A stretch of DNA of 64,000 nt, taken from positions 120,370,689-120,434,688 of the forward strand of contig NC_080570.1 of NCBI RefSeq assembly GCF_030247185.1. Direction: 5' to 3'. Of the stretch, positions 11,650-24,480 are shown in pieces (within the stretch, counting starts at the first letter, position 1; every line of letters starts with the position of its first letter). The DNA comes from Malaya genurostris. Its lineage: Eukaryota; Arthropoda; Insecta; Diptera; Culicidae. The notes beneath the pieces were generated by a model. That model saw only the letters and a list, made by a program, of their open reading frames with translations, did not search any database and was not told the origin of the DNA. A program made the position numbers and the translations under genes.

Positions 11650-12455
11650 CACTGAGGAAAAAGAAATTAAGAGTTTCATAAGACTATGACATATGAATCA
11701 ACTATAAATCAATTTCGTTAGAAACTGAAGATTTTCATTAACAGTCTTATGATTTTCTTAATTTTTTATCTATGCATGATATAATTATTCGCTCTATATA
11801 TTTCATCAATAGTCCCTTATGTGAAAATGTCATAATTTCGACTTATGATTTCATAATTGACAAAAATGCGACCGAGGAAGGAAGTTCGCATCCGAGCTCT
11901 CCGGTTACTTCAAGACAGTCCGAATTAATAAAAGAACTAATCGCATATATTTCATCATTCCAGCATTGAATCCAACTGTTAAAATTTACTTTGGAGAGGA
12001 TATTTCGAAGAACCGCATGCACCATGTCATAACGAAAAGGGAATAAATGTTCTTTTGATCAACGCGAAACGATCAACTTGTATACCCTAGTCACGCGAAT
12101 CATGAGTCATCGAAATCACAAATATATGTGTTGCGAATAGTTTGCAGAATGAAAATATCTTCAAAGTATTTTTTCAACAGTTGGTACATGAAGTATAAAT
12201 AAAAATAAATTTCCAATTAAATTGCATGGCAAAATTTACGATACTTATAAAATGATTATCATAAACCGTGACCAACGAAATTCATTCAAATATTTTTGTG
12301 AATTTCATAAGACTAGCTTATGGATATCTGGAATAGAAGTCATGAAAAATTTCCCCTCTATATCATAAGACAAAATTGTGAAATACGTTTATAATCCTTA
12401 TGTCTGAAAGTCATAATTCGTTCTTATGACTTTCGAAGACCGTTTTGCCTGAGTG
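11650..12455. mobile_element. Inverted-repeat element, about 0.8 kb
   Basis: Left end CACTGAGGAAAAAG and right end complement CACTCAGGCAAAAC are related, and both are followed inward by copies of 'agt(t)tcataag'. The interior repeats the pentamer cataa/ttatg many times and is AT-rich, with no protein frame. I read it as a non-autonomous DNA transposon; the termini are imperfect, so the boundaries carry some uncertainty. Confidence 0.5.
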
Positions 12456-14215
12456 TGGTAGAGTCGGTTTGCGCGCGATGCATTCAATTTATTCCAGCAA
12501 TTTCACATTCAACTGTTTAAGCATTTAAACATCAACCGTGTAGCGATGCGAACCACGACTGATAAGACGAAAACAACACTCAAACAAAGGAAAAAAACAC
12601 TAATTGGTCTCCAATGCTAATTTATGATTCGTTATTTCTTTGTTTGTTCGCCGCCGAGTCGTCCCGGTTCTTCCGCCAATGCCACCCCTACCATCCGGTT
12701 GTGGACCATTCCAGCATATTTTAATTATAAACGATATCACACCAAGCGTCAAAAAATCGTTTGTTTTTCTCGTTTTGTGAACACGCGAGCAATTATTCCG
12801 AACGGGCCAAATTAAACCAAACATTGAAATGAAATTCGAAACCGAAAATCTCGCAAAATTTCTTCATTCCGCACGGTGCTGGTACGAATTTGGATTTGAA
12901 GTTTCTTTTTTTTTTGTTGTTGCAAAGTTGTTTATATTAACGATAAGCACTACACACACGTCGTCGTCGTCGTCGGTTAGACCACATGGGCATGGGCGCC
13001 ACTTTCCTGTTCTGTGCTTGCACTCAATACCCGGTTGCACCCGCTAGCAAAAAAAAACACACACATCCAATAATCATCGTGCGCACCGCAAAAATCTGGC
13101 CTACTGCGGTCTCTGTTGATTCGGTGGTTCGATAATCGTTCATCAGCAGCGCGATCAAAGCAAACTGTAACGACCTGTAATAACTAGATATTCGATATAG
13201 TAGTCTACAGTCGGTTCGGACTTGGAACTGATCCGCCGAACAGGTCCGTAGACGTGGACGATTCGAACCGGTCGCAGTTTGCGCTCATACTGACTGAGAG
13301 TGTAGTTCATTGTCATCCGAATGCGTAGCGGATTGCCTCCCCCCGTTCGATGGTTTTGAATAGCGACGGTATTATGCTAGCATCCAGTGTTGCCGGGAAC
13401 GCGGGAAGAGTCAGATTTTCGTGACCTGTCCGGAGTTTTGAAATACAAACGAGAGACAGTTCGTCGAATCAAAATCCTAATAGTTCTTGAGAACTGTAAG
13501 GCAGATAAATCAAAATTAAATGAAATGAAGCTATTATTGCACTTCATCATTACTTCGACTATAGCTCGAAGATCTCAAATGCCATTATCTCAATTTTGCG
13601 ATTCATGTCTTCATAAAGATCATACTTTCGTTAAAAAAGACTAAAATTAGTGACTGAATATGACTGAATTGGTCGCAAGAAGAAGAATCGAGATCTTAAC
13701 ATATAAAAACAAATTGGAGTAGGTTATGTCAGAGACATAGCCGCGAGATTGACGTAGGACTGCATTCGAGATGTGCATAGATATTAACTGATTCGATACC
13801 TTTTGGACGTATAAGATTTTATAGTCCCAAAAAGGACCATTCGGTTTTGTATTCTACAAATTAGAGCGGCAGTTTAAGACAGTTTTCTAAATAAGTTCTT
13901 TACGTTAATTTTGGAGTCCTGAAACGGACCGTTAGTGGCTTTGGAGTATTGAAAAGGATTATCTTGTTACGGATGATTACTTTTCTATACCAGGAAGTTG
14001 GGTGCCATTACAAGTAATTTGTATAAGTTTGAACCTAGACCTAGAGGAAATCATTACATAAATATAATCGCAACGCAAGTCTTACAATCGCTCATATACT
14101 TTAATATGTCATCAATCTTAATATTTTAGTGAAAGAAACTATCAATGCTGTACGGGATGCATTTCTGGCTTTCTGAAGGACCAAATTGTGGAATTCTCTA
14201 CGATATTAAACACGG
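12456..14215. other. Unannotated intronic stretch
   Basis: Contains a moderately GC-rich part (about 12620-13400) with short (CGT)n at 12959-12977 and no frame with recognisable domains. The rest is AT-rich. A fragment at 13725-13765 ('gttatgtcagagacatagcc', 'gcgagattgacgtaggactg') is the inverse of 51515-51556, so it is a repeat end. Confidence 0.4.
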
Positions 14216-14232
14216 AACGGAACGGAACCTCA

Positions 14233-14297
14233 TATTCGCCATGAACTGGAGCACCAGTTGAATAATTCGCCATGAACAGGAGCACCAGTTGAATAAT
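14233..14297 (+). repeat. Short tandem duplication
   Basis: About 32 bp beginning 'attcgccatgaac(t/a)ggag' and continuing 'caccagttgaataat' is present twice head to tail. The single difference is t versus a. It lies about 160 bp upstream of the ITmD37E transposase. Confidence 0.7.
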
Positions 14298-14460
14298 GTC
14301 AGGTCACGGGAGTAGTTCCACTATTTTGATGTAGATGGCGGTCTGTACACTCGATGTTAAAGGATGAACGCAACCAAAAACCGCTGGCATTTCGCAATGG
14401 TTCAGAATCTGTCAATTTTTATGGCGGCGTCCTGTTGCTCACACTCTTCTCTAACCACTT

Positions 14461-15501
14461 GTGCAGTTGTTTATGCGTGGACTTTCAGCAGAACATCGTC
14501 GAAAAATTGTGTACAAAAGGTGCACAGAACGCGGACTGTCACTGAGAAAGATAGCAAAAATGGAAGGGGTAAGTGAAAAAGCCGTGCGAAATGCAATCAG
14601 GAAGTTCGGTGAGGATAACACCTTTGAGGATAAACCGAAAACGGGTCGAAAAAAAGGTCCAGCTAACCCTCAGTTTGATAAACGTGTACTGAAGGCGTTC
14701 GAGCAAAAGAAGGAGATTTCAGTTCGGGATGTGGCCAAAAAAATGGGCACTTCGAAGTCAAATGTTTTTCGTGCTAAAGAACGTTTGAATCTTCGAATCT
14801 ATAATGAGCAGAAACAACCAAAACGTAGTCCGAAACAAAAAGCATCGATCAAGCCGAGGGTTTGAAAGCAGTACAATACGATTCTTGCTGGAAATTTGAA
14901 CTGCATAATCATGGACGACGAAACCTACGTGAAACTCGATTACAAATCCTTGCCGGGACCACAATATTATACGGTGCGAGAAGGGCAAGTGTTATACCAG
15001 TCCGAGACATCGATTGAAGTCGAAAAATATGGTAAGAAAGCTATGGTCTGGCAAGCAATTTGTAGCTGCGGTAAGATTTCGAAACCCTTCATCACCACTG
15101 CTTCAATGAACAGCGAAATATACATCAAGGAATGCTTACGAAAACGACGTCTACCCATGATTCGAAGCCACAAGGATCCTGTTGTCTTCTGGCCAGATCT
15201 TGCTTCTTGCCACTACTCGAAATCAACGGTAGAATGGTATACTACCAAAAATGTCACTTTCGTCCCAAAAGACATGAATCCACCAAATTGCCCACAACTT
15301 CGACCAATTGAGGAATTTTGGGCATTAACGAAGGCACATCTTAGGAAACATGTCTCGGCAGCCGAAACCATTCAACAGTTCGAAAGAGATTGGAAAAAAA
15401 ATGTCAAAACTTGTCACCAAGAAGTCTGTACGGAATTTAATGAGGGAAGTTCGCAAGAAGGTGCACCAGCTAGTCTACAATGGCTAAGTAGCAAATGTTG
15501 A
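14461..15501 (+). pseudogene. ITmD37E-type Tc1 transposase with one in-frame stop
   Basis: Cut-and-paste transposase of the mosquito DD37E branch of the IS630-Tc1-mariner superfamily. The frame runs 346 codons from MQLFMRGLSAEHRRKIVYKR, with an N-terminal helix-turn-helix half (LSLRKIAKMEGVSEKAVRNA) and a second DNA-binding half (ISVRDVAKKMGTSKSNVFRA). The catalytic residues are Asp in IIMDDETYVKLD, Asp in FWPDLASCHYS, and Glu in QLRPIEEFW. Thirty-seven residues separate the second Asp from the Glu, which is the family signature. A TGA at 14863-14865 interrupts the frame between the two halves and both sides are in the same frame. Except for this stop the length is normal for the family, so inactivation looks recent. 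A possible right terminus lies near 15582-15620. Confidence 0.9.
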
Positions 15502-15581
15502 GAATAATATTCTGTTGTTGTAGTCTAATATTATCAGTATATCGAATAAAATTTGAATATCTAACACTACATTTATTTACA

Positions 15582-15620
15582 GCGAAATCAAAGTGCGTCC
15601 ATACTTTCTGGGACAGTCTT
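15582..15620. repeat. Probable right terminus of the ITmD37E element
   Basis: Contains AAAGTGCGTCCATACTTTCT followed by GGGACAG, which resembles the terminal sequence style of this transposon group. I could not find its inverted partner upstream of 14461, so the left end may be lost. Confidence 0.4.
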
Positions 15621-15839
15621 TATGTCTCAAACACACAGCAGGCGCAGCGTTTGAATGACGCGTTTGAATTGGCGTATCGATAATCTGCGCTCCTGTTACT
15701 TCTGCGTGTAATATTCAAGCTAAATAGTCCAATGCACAATGGTCCGAAATGGGAAATTAGCGTGACAAAAATATTTTCACCATTAAATATTAGTTTTTTG
15801 TAGTTGGTGTCTTCACAAAAGTTGTTTGTAATCCTTTTG

Positions 15840-16545
15840 ATAAAAAATGTTACTAGGGTGGTCCTCATTTAGATTGAAATCTGAAATCTAACTTTCGAAA
15901 TTGAGCTAAAAAATGATTTTTGTACGATAAAGTTGTAGGAAATTTTATTTTGAGCAACTTTTCTGAAAAAAAAAACCACCTCTCTAGCTTTTTATTTGAT
16001 CGAATTACATCAATTTTACCGAATAAAAGTAGGGTGGCTCCTGAAAATTCACTTTTTTTGTTCTAACTTTTTTGTGAAACGTTCTACAGAAAAGTTGTCT
16101 TGAGAAGAGTTGTTGTACTAATTATTGCGCACAATTTTGTTCTACCAAACTTTTTTATATGAGCTACTAGTAAAAAGTTATGATTATTTTTTCATCAAAA
16201 ACTAGTCGAGCTTCAAATATCAAAATTTATTAGATGCCAGATTGAGAAAAATGTATCGTATGCGGTTCCTGAAAGGTCATAATATAAGTAAAAATTTAAG
16301 AGAAAATTGGGAGGGTGTTATTTTTTTAACTTATTTAAATTAGTTTTAAAAATACCTTCAAAAAACTCAAAAACATTGCATAACTCTTAAACGCCTTAAC
16401 GTATCAACATACTTCCTTCAGCAGAATAATAGTATCAATTTAGTTCTACAAGTGTTCCATACGTTGTCTTTCCGAGAAATGAGACCCACATAAACTACAG
16501 CCGAAAAAAGATTAGTTGTAAGTCCTTCCTGAAACCTAAAAAAAT
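15840..16545. other. AT-rich repeat-like stretch with TAGGGTGG motifs
   Basis: Two near copies of 'tagggtgg(t/c)(c)cct' at about 15853 and 16030 introduce AT-rich sequence with phrases such as 'aaaagttgt' and 'gagcaacttttc'. It has the look of an old dispersed repeat, but no termini are evident and no coding sequence was seen. Confidence 0.3.
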
Positions 16546-16549
16546 CATG

Positions 16550-17275
16550 CCAAACCCAAGACGAGCTTGCCGAATCGTTGAGAGTGAGTCAGCAAGCCAT
16601 TTCAAAACGTCTCAAGGCCCTGGGTATGATTCAGAAAGAAGGAAACTGGGTGCCGTACGAGTTGAAACCGAGGGACGTCGAGCGCCGTCTATTTGCATGT
16701 GAGCAACTGCTTCAATGACAAAATTGTAAGGGTTTTTTACATCGAATCGTAACCGGTGATGAAAAGTGGGTTCGATACGATAATCGTAAACGCAGAAAAT
16801 CATGGGGAAAGCCCGGGCATGCTACTTCGACGAAAGCAAAACCGAATATTCACGGCGCCAAGGCTATGATTTGTATTTGGTGGGATCAGCTCGGTGTGAT
16901 TTACTACGAGCTCTTAAAACCGGGTGAAACCATCACTGATGCGCCTTAGTCGCGCGCTAAAAGATCCTCCAACACGACAATGCTCGGCCTCACGTCGCAA
17001 AAGTGGTCAAAAAGTACCGGGAAACACTGGAATGGGAAGTCTTGCCCCACACGCCGTATTCCCCAGATGTCGCCCCTTCTGACTTCCGACCCATTCCGTT
17101 CGATGGCACACGGCCTGGCAGATTAACATTTTCAATCTTTCGAAGAGTTGGAAAAATGGATCGCTTCATGGATAGCGTCAAAAGAGGACTCCTTTTTTCG
17201 AGCCAGGATCCAAAAATTGCCGGAAAGATGGGAGAAAGTTGTCGCTAGCGACGGAAAATGACAACTTCTCGTAAC
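16550..17275 (+). pseudogene. mariner transposase relic (mellifera/rosa-like)
   Basis: Translating in pieces gives TQDELAESLRVSQQAISKRL and KALGMIQKEGNWVPYELKPR. The first catalytic block follows as HRIVTGDEKWVRYDNRKR, then AMICIWWDQLGVIYYELLKP, then after a short deletion near 16950 the second catalytic block LQHDNARPHVAK and the third, PHTPYSPDVAPSD. After that the frame shifts again. Several frameshifts and at least one deletion are visible, so it is inactive. It differs clearly from the mariners at 7491 and 56298. Confidence 0.85.
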
Positions 17276-18486
17276 TTTACTTTCACCGGTTCGGATAGTA
17301 AATTGCAAACTTTGCCTTTACTTTCTGACATATCAGAGACTCGGATGACTCGTATCGCCAAGATGCCTAAGTGCCGACTCCTCTGGTAGAAGGTAAAAGT
17401 TTAGATACGAGAAACCTTTTGCTTACTTAAAATGACCCTTGTCACGTCTCACTTTTCCGCACCGACTGACTGATTACTGACTGACCAGAAGTCATAAATA
17501 AAAAAGTAAAAAAAAGTCCTTCCAATAACTTTTGATATCAATTTTCAATTTGGCAACACCAAAATCCCTCTAACTAAGAGAGCAGAAAATCGGTTCGGTC
17601 AACATTTACAGCAGCGACGATAAACCGAATCAACAAACCTGCTGCTGCTGCTTCTGTTGTTGTGCTTTTGTACGAATTTCTTCTACTGCTCTCTTCCGGA
17701 GCCGGACCACCATCCTTATGCCACTAGTACTCCGCTCGGAACCAGAAGAAAACCATACCGTAAGCAATTTGCGACTTGTTTTGACTCTGACCACCGAACA
17801 CCGCAGTTCGAACAAACATCTCGCGCCTGTTTACCATCCATCAGCACGTACTAAAAGCGCGATCGCGATAGCAATTGACAGCATATTACATCAGCTCGGA
17901 CCGGACGCAGAACGGACCGATCTCTCTCTCTATCTTTCTCTCTAGACAGAAACTGTCCAAACCTGTTGAGTGCTGAAAAGCTGACACTTGTTGCTGTTGT
18001 CGTCGCCGGCCGCGCCGTGTGTTTCGTAACTGACCAGCGGATTTTACTACTAATTAGGCATTTTACTGTCTGTCCACTGACCGTCAGCTGATGGTCACTA
18101 ATCGTCGACCGTTGGCGGCTTTGGTTGTACATTCGTTTGTCGTCGTCTGTGCGACCCCGCACTAGATCATTTCCGGTCCAGATCGATTGATCCATAACCG
18201 ATTCAAGCGATAAGCCTCTGACCGGGCCTGACGAGCAAGGAGCCAGATGTCAACGCAGTATGACTCAGAACGATTTGATTCGGTTGAATTTACTCAATAT
18301 TTTCAATCCATCAGGAGGATCCGGTTAATTTGTTGGGAACGCTCGATTTCAGTTTATTGCCGAATCTGATTGATGGTGGTTGTTGGACCACAGCTCTAGC
18401 GAGCAGAGAAACGTATTTTCCGCTTTGAAATTAAGCCAAATTTTAATTAAAATTCTTAGTTAGTCGCTAACATGCCGCTAACTTAC
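17276..18486. other. Unique sequence next to the predicted cyclase first exon
   Basis: No transposon was recognised. From about 17600 to 18250 the sequence is GC-richer, with (CTG/TGC)n and (TCTC)n short repeats and open frames on both strands that show no domain. It lies just 3' (minus strand) of the predicted adenylate cyclase start exon, so it may hold regulatory sequence. Confidence 0.35.
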
Positions 18487-18495
18487 CTCGGACAT
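18487..18495 (-). CDS. Ac13E: Predicted first coding exon of adenylate cyclase (Met-Ser-Glu)
   Basis: On the minus strand ATG TCC GAG is followed at once by a consensus GTAAGT donor (18481-18486). The frame upstream of this ATG has a stop about 70 bp earlier and no other ATG. Joining to the acceptor at 2145 gives an uninterrupted phase-0 frame into the known N-terminal exon. This would make the first intron 16.3 kb. It is an inference from signals and phase only; other donors, for example near 11070, could serve instead. Confidence 0.5.
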
Positions 18496-18559
18496 GGCTG
18501 CCAACGCAGTAGTCAATCTCGGTGTGATGGTGAATACGACCCCTAGTCTGAGTGCACCG

Positions 18560-20304
18560 TCGCTTCAGGTTACTGGAAATGACTGATATTGAATGGTCAT
18601 CGCAGACGCTTGACGTTCGATGTCGATTGTTTTCAGATGATCACCACCTGGTTGTAGGCAAGCTAGTATTGACTTCTACTACTACTACTATTGCAACTTT
18701 GTTGTTGTTGCTGTTGTTATTGTTACTATCGTGTATTGTTGGTTGGATCTGGTCGACGCTGGTGCACATTCCTAAAAAGGTAACGAAACACAGAAATAGA
18801 GAAAAAAAATAAAAATTAATGAATTGACAATATAAAGACAAGGTGAAGCCCACGGTTTATGTTGGCTCTTATTTTGTTTTTTTTTCTTGTCGTAGTTTCT
18901 CAATGTAGGCTCAAGCTAGGGCATGATCCAATGCATGGTTATTAATTATGACTGAAAAAACTAGGGTTTGGTGGCTGTCACAACCAATTCTGATTATTTA
19001 GGTGTTAAGTGGATGACCGCTGACATTTTTTTTCTGGATTGGCTATGATTGAATGACAAATCGATATCGGTTATGATGCAATATTCGGAGATCTTATAAA
19101 ACCCATAACAAGTTAATGAAGCCCATGAATAAATTATAGACCTGAGAAATGTCAGGATCAAATTCAACAGGTTTACCCAAATTATAGGCTACTCGAATGG
19201 TTGCCAGGTAACCACGAACTGTTACGGGGACCGATAATGACGATCCTCACAAGAAGGAGTAGACTTTGTTGCGAAAAGTAAAGGTTAAAGCGACGACACG
19301 ACCAGCCACTCCGAAGAAAAATCGGCATGAAAAGTGTTCTTGAACGATTTACCATCAGTTACCACAAATTGAGTAACCCCTTGCAAATGATAAAAATAAT
19401 ATTCTCGAGCAACACTGCTTCATATGTTATGAACTAGTTGCCAAGGAGCCCTAACGTAAATAAATAAGCAGTTGGAGAAAGCTGTGAAAATTCAGTTAAA
19501 ATTTTATTTAGTGGAGGACTTTATGTAAATTCAGTGAGAAAGAGGAACTATTTGCTATGAACGACAGAACCAAACATCATCAGTGCTAGCAAAGAGCATG
19601 AGATTAATCAAATTTTGGAGTTTGTTTTTACGGGTTTTTTTTAAGAATAAGAAATTAACAGTTGTATATATTTTCATTTAGCTAATACGGGCTTCTATTT
19701 CTTGTAGTTTTTAAAAAAGACACCATCAATCAGTATAAGAATCCGTGATATCTCTATTTAGTTGCACTTTTCGACACATATAACGAAAACCGGAAATCTT
19801 TCAAAATACTAAAGAATATGGAAGTTCTTAAGAAAATTAATATGGCGCAGAAAAATTGTATCACAAAGTTCATAGTGTCATACAATATATATTTTCTTCT
19901 TTTATGTCATCAATAACAGACTTTACATTTAAACAGAAAAAAGTGTAAAAAATTACCTTAATAAATTCATTTTATAGCGTGTATTCCGAACCCAAGTTTT
20001 GTAATTTTAGGAATAATTGCATAAACACCAGGATGCTGTATTTTCAAAGCCAGATACAGGAAAACTGATCACGTTTATTAACATCGGTAGAACCTACCAA
20101 CATCAACATTGGAACAAAAGATAACATGAAATTTGGGTTTATTCTACATTTTTTGCTGCGATGGACATGAAATGACTACAATTGTAAGAGTAGATGAAAG
20201 TATTTTATTTACAAAAACGCTACATTTGATTGTGATAATAAATTAAACTGCTAAAATATAGGACCAGTAGTTCTCGGTTAAAATGCATGCTAGGCATGAC
20301 AATA
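18560..20304. other. Intergenic spacer, no gene recognised
   Basis: AT-rich apart from short (ACT)n and (TTG)n tracts at about 18675-18725. Part of 19380-19480 ('gcaacactg', 'gaactagttgccaaggagc') recurs at about 62860-62920, marking a low-copy dispersed repeat. No protein or RNA gene was seen. Confidence 0.4.
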
Positions 20305-20466
20305 GCGGCCCTTACACGAGCATTAAAAATGTCATTTTAAATGATGACTAACTAATGATATAATTCAAATTTGTTTGAAATCTCGTCATTAGTGCACCAT
20401 TACACGTTCATTAAAATGATATTATTTTTTAGTAATGACATTTTGAATGACTCGTGTAAGGGTCGC
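20305..20466. mobile_element. MITE, 162 bp
   Basis: Ends are inverted repeats: GCGGCCCTTACACGAGCATT at the left, and AATGACTCGTGTAAGGGTCGC (in two parts) at the right. The interior alternates 'aatgtcatt' and 'aatgacatt' motifs. There is no coding sequence. Size and structure fit a short DNA-transposon derivative. Confidence 0.65.
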
Positions 20467-23214
20467 TAATATGCTTACGCGTAATTTATAAAGTCCCCCC
20501 AACGGATCCTATTATTCGTCACCGGTGCAAGAATTTTCACTCATAAGACACCGTTTCTCTTCAAAGTGAAGTTTAATGGAGAAAAGTTTCGTTAAATCAG
20601 GAATAAACATGTTACTATATTTGCTTGACACAAGTCAATTCGAACCAGAACCGATGGCAGATATCTTTTTGTCGTGAATACGACTTACTTTACTATGGGG
20701 CGCCTTTTCAAAATTTACCCTCTGGGAGAGTGATAAGTTTTTGATCGTGAATATCTCTTGTTATACTTAATGCAACAATATAATTTTTTCTCCATGCTAT
20801 CAGCAATATAATCAGGAATTTGTGATTAAATTTTCAACAGTGTAAAAAAAATTAGAGGGTTGTATTCAAGACACGACCGAGCACAATAACATTAAAAATG
20901 AAACGTTTCTAGGGTCTCCATAATAAATACAAAAATAAAGATGATAATGATGATGATACACTAAACTTCACTACACTTCAAAGTTACTTGAAAGCTCAAT
21001 TTTAGATACAAACAACCTAAAGATTTAAACCTGAACAAATAAAACTATTTTATTTTATGATGATAATTTTCGAGAAACGTACAAACTTATTAATTTGATT
21101 TGATTTACATCGTTTATTTACCCCCAGTTTTAACCTAATAATGGTCGTTCACTGAATGGACTTATTAATTTTATAAACAATTAATCGATCCAAAAGAATG
21201 TTGTACCAGTAATCTCAGTAATGGTGTAATTTTATTAATCCTTCAGAATCGTCGATAATCTTCGGAAAGTGTCGGTTAATAATATGGCAACAATACGAGG
21301 AAGAAAACATGTGAAACAGGCCGCATAAAATATTTAGTTACTTACATTGATTTTCGCTTTGGCATATTAGGAATATACGGAATGGATACGCAACGAAATT
21401 CCGAAATTTTGTTCATATCGTAACTTGATGCTATTAACACATGAATGAACATTGTCATAGTTACAACGCGTGTAGCCATCAGACGCTTATTGTTTTGAAG
21501 CAAATAATAATTGAACTGAAACTGGCCAAATTCATGTAAAATCACAGGTAAACTAATCTTGTGTTTATCTTTGATACTATACGATATTGCATCTAATTGT
21601 GCTGTATATGTGAACCTGTGGAACTCATTTATACTACTAAACCGAGGAGGCCGCTTTTAGATAAGTTTCAGAATTCAATTTTGAATCTTTTGAACCGTTT
21701 AATTCCTGGTGGGACAACAACTTGTTCAGTCGCATTGTCACGTTTTGTTCGTATGGGAATGGGAATTTAAATATACAAACCGATCCGTTGAAAAATTAAA
21801 GCATTTTTAAGCTTACAATATTGAAGCTTTGGAATCATTTAAATTAGGAAAACCCATTAACAAATGAACGAAGAACAAGCGCTGCAAATTAGATCCGAAA
21901 AATCTATCGCCGATAATTCTAAATTGGCCTGATAGTTACCAGAGAACCAAAATGAAATACTCAATTCAAACCAATTTTTCAAAGCTATGCAATTGAAATA
22001 TTCAAATGACGTTATCTCATAAGTTTTGGTTAAATGTTTCCGAATCGATTGGTTGTTGAATTATATAAATCCATCAACAAATGACTGAGTTTAAGCGTTC
22101 AAAATTATGACAAAAAAATCTTACGCGACTAGTTTTGCATGTTTTAAATTGACAGCGAAGTGTAAGGCATTTTTAATGACAAAATTGACCAAAAATTTGC
22201 TAAATACATGGGATATTTCAAAAGAATCGGTAATCACACTGATTCGGTTCTTCAATACTGGATGATATATAAGATACTCAAGCGAAAACGGTGTTGCACT
22301 GATAGCAGGAAATTTCACCAACACATAATGCAAAAGCGACAATCCAGCAAGTGAACGCATATACAATCCAGTCATCAGCTCACTGGACGAGCTACTTGTT
22401 TCATTCGCAGTCAAACATCAACTAGGTACAGAAATATTGTGCAGCCTATATTTATAGATTTCTTTTCATACTACGCAGAACGATGTGGTATTTTTTATGC
22501 ATGACGCAAAGCCTCCTATGCCGAACAAGAAGTTGACGTCATTTTGTACAACAGGGATTGGTGGATGAAAACATAGATCGATTCCAACCATTTTTTCAAT
22601 AGTATGCTATTGAAATACTGAAACGACGTCATCATACATGTTTAAGTTAAAAGTTTCCGAATCGATTGGTTGTTAAATTATAACAATCCATCAACAAATG
22701 ACCGAGTTATTAACGTTCAAAATTATGACACAAAAAGGTTACGCGACTATTTTTGAAACTTTTAATTGACACCCGGCCCCATATAGTGAAGAGTAAGGCA
22801 TTTTTAATGCCAAAACCATAAATAACTCAAAATCTATTTTTTCTCAAACTTTTGGAAACAACGAGGAAAACTCATCTCGTTTGCTTGCCTTTTTCGCACC
22901 AGGACGACGGTTTTGAGGTAGTCAGGCACATATCAGTTGCGGTGTTCTACTGGCCGAGTGTAATAGTTAAATCTTGACCGAGAATTATTCATTTTTTCTA
23001 GTACGTTAGACGGAACTGGATATCGTACTGAGGTTCTTCACCACCATAAGTAATAATGAGGTGGTAAAAACTTCAAATGCTCGGGTGGTGCTCTTCTTCG
23101 CATTCAGACGTCGTGGCTAGCAGTAAACCAGTAGTAGTAGAGAACTGAATTTTAGTTAAATTCAAGAACTAATCTCAGAACCTAGATTCTGGTCCACCTG
23201 AATTCTGGAGTTAA

Positions 23215-23940
23215 TTTTTATGTGGAACACATTTTTGTTTTCTATATTTTAGAAACTCAAGAACAGGTTTTGAACAATTACAGCTCAGTCAATTTTATAT
23301 AAATTATTAATATTATGTCACCATTCGATTGGAAATATTTCTACGTATTGATTTGAATGTTCATAGCCTTTTATTCTTAATTGTATATCATTGAAATAAT
23401 GGTTAATAGCTAGCAGTGTCCTATTTTGTCTGCAAAAAATCTCCGGCATACCGGATTTCCCTGCTATAGTCGACGGTTTTGAAGAAGTAAGAGATATATC
23501 AAAGGGAAAGCATCGCTTTTGAGTGCATAAGATTAATTTCTAATTTGTATAAGATGAACTCGATTGATAATGAGAAAAACGTTTATCACTTCAATCGAAA
23601 TCGCAGAAAGGTAGAGAACCGCTATAAAAATAACTGCTTGCATACAAAACTTGAATACAAGTTTATCGAAGAGAAGCTTAAATATCGATATTCGTATCGC
23701 AATCATGTACACACATATAATTGCATACATTTGGGCTATTGATGTAATTTCGTCGGCTACAAAGAAATACAAATTAAGACAAATAGTGTCTATATTCTGG
23801 GTTAGCAGATTCTCGTGCATTTGCGGATTCAAAAGTGTGACGATTAATTGAAAATGTCGATCATTAGAAATTTTGGTTGCCTTGTTCCACATCAATGGCT
23901 CGAACAACCCCATGGGGCTGATCATTGTAGTTTTATGTTC
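23215..23940 (+). repeat. Dispersed repeat, copy 2
   Basis: Matches 29765-31045 in the same orientation and 8620-9840 in reverse. Shared phrases are 'tgtggaacacatttttgttt', 'gaacaattacagctcagtca', 'tctccggc', 'cttgaatacaagtt' and 'cttgttccacatcaatggct'. It lacks a middle block that is present in copy 3. No intact frame. Confidence 0.6.
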
Positions 23941-24049
23941 CGAATTTAGTTTCATACTTCTATTTCAAAATTTCGTTCCAGATCACTAACTAAATCCAAT
24001 CCAACTGAATCCAATTTCAGTAATTTGAAAATGGTTTCAAATTCAGGGA

Positions 24050-24480
24050 TTCGAATCCAGAGATATGATTCAGGATTTTTCAGAATTCATTAACAAAATT
24101 CAGGATATGAATTTTAGATCTGGATTCTGAATCTAAATATTGGGTCTGAACACCGAATCATTTAATAACTGAATTCAAAACTTTAATTCCTGATTTAAAT
24201 TTCAGAATTTAATTCATCAATTCAGTCTCAGCATTCATTTCAAGAATTCAGAACCTACATGTTGGAACTAAATTGTGGACATGATTTCTGGAATTAGATG
24301 CTGGAACTGAGTTCAGTTTCTATATTAAGACTTGGAATTCAAGTTCAGAATTTAGTTCTAAAATAAGGAAATTGGGAAAATTCTAAAAATAACTTCAGTT
24401 CCTTGCTTCTAGAACTAAACTTATGACCTGGGTTTTTGATCTAGATTCCAAAAATTTGCAGTTGAATTTGGAGCGTGCCC
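24050..24480. repeat. Quasi-periodic GAATTC/CAGAATT-rich repeat, short block
   Basis: Successive short phrases built on 'ttcagaattca', 'ctggaactgaa' and 'ggaattcaagt' repeat at irregular 12-20 bp steps. The same style fills 38690-40830 and 43850-44110, so it is one repeat family. Confidence 0.6.

Noticed and set aside
23533..23955. 140-codon minus-strand frame as a gene
   Set aside because: It lies inside a dispersed repeat, and the aligned copies at 29765-31045 and 8944-9840 do not keep the frame.
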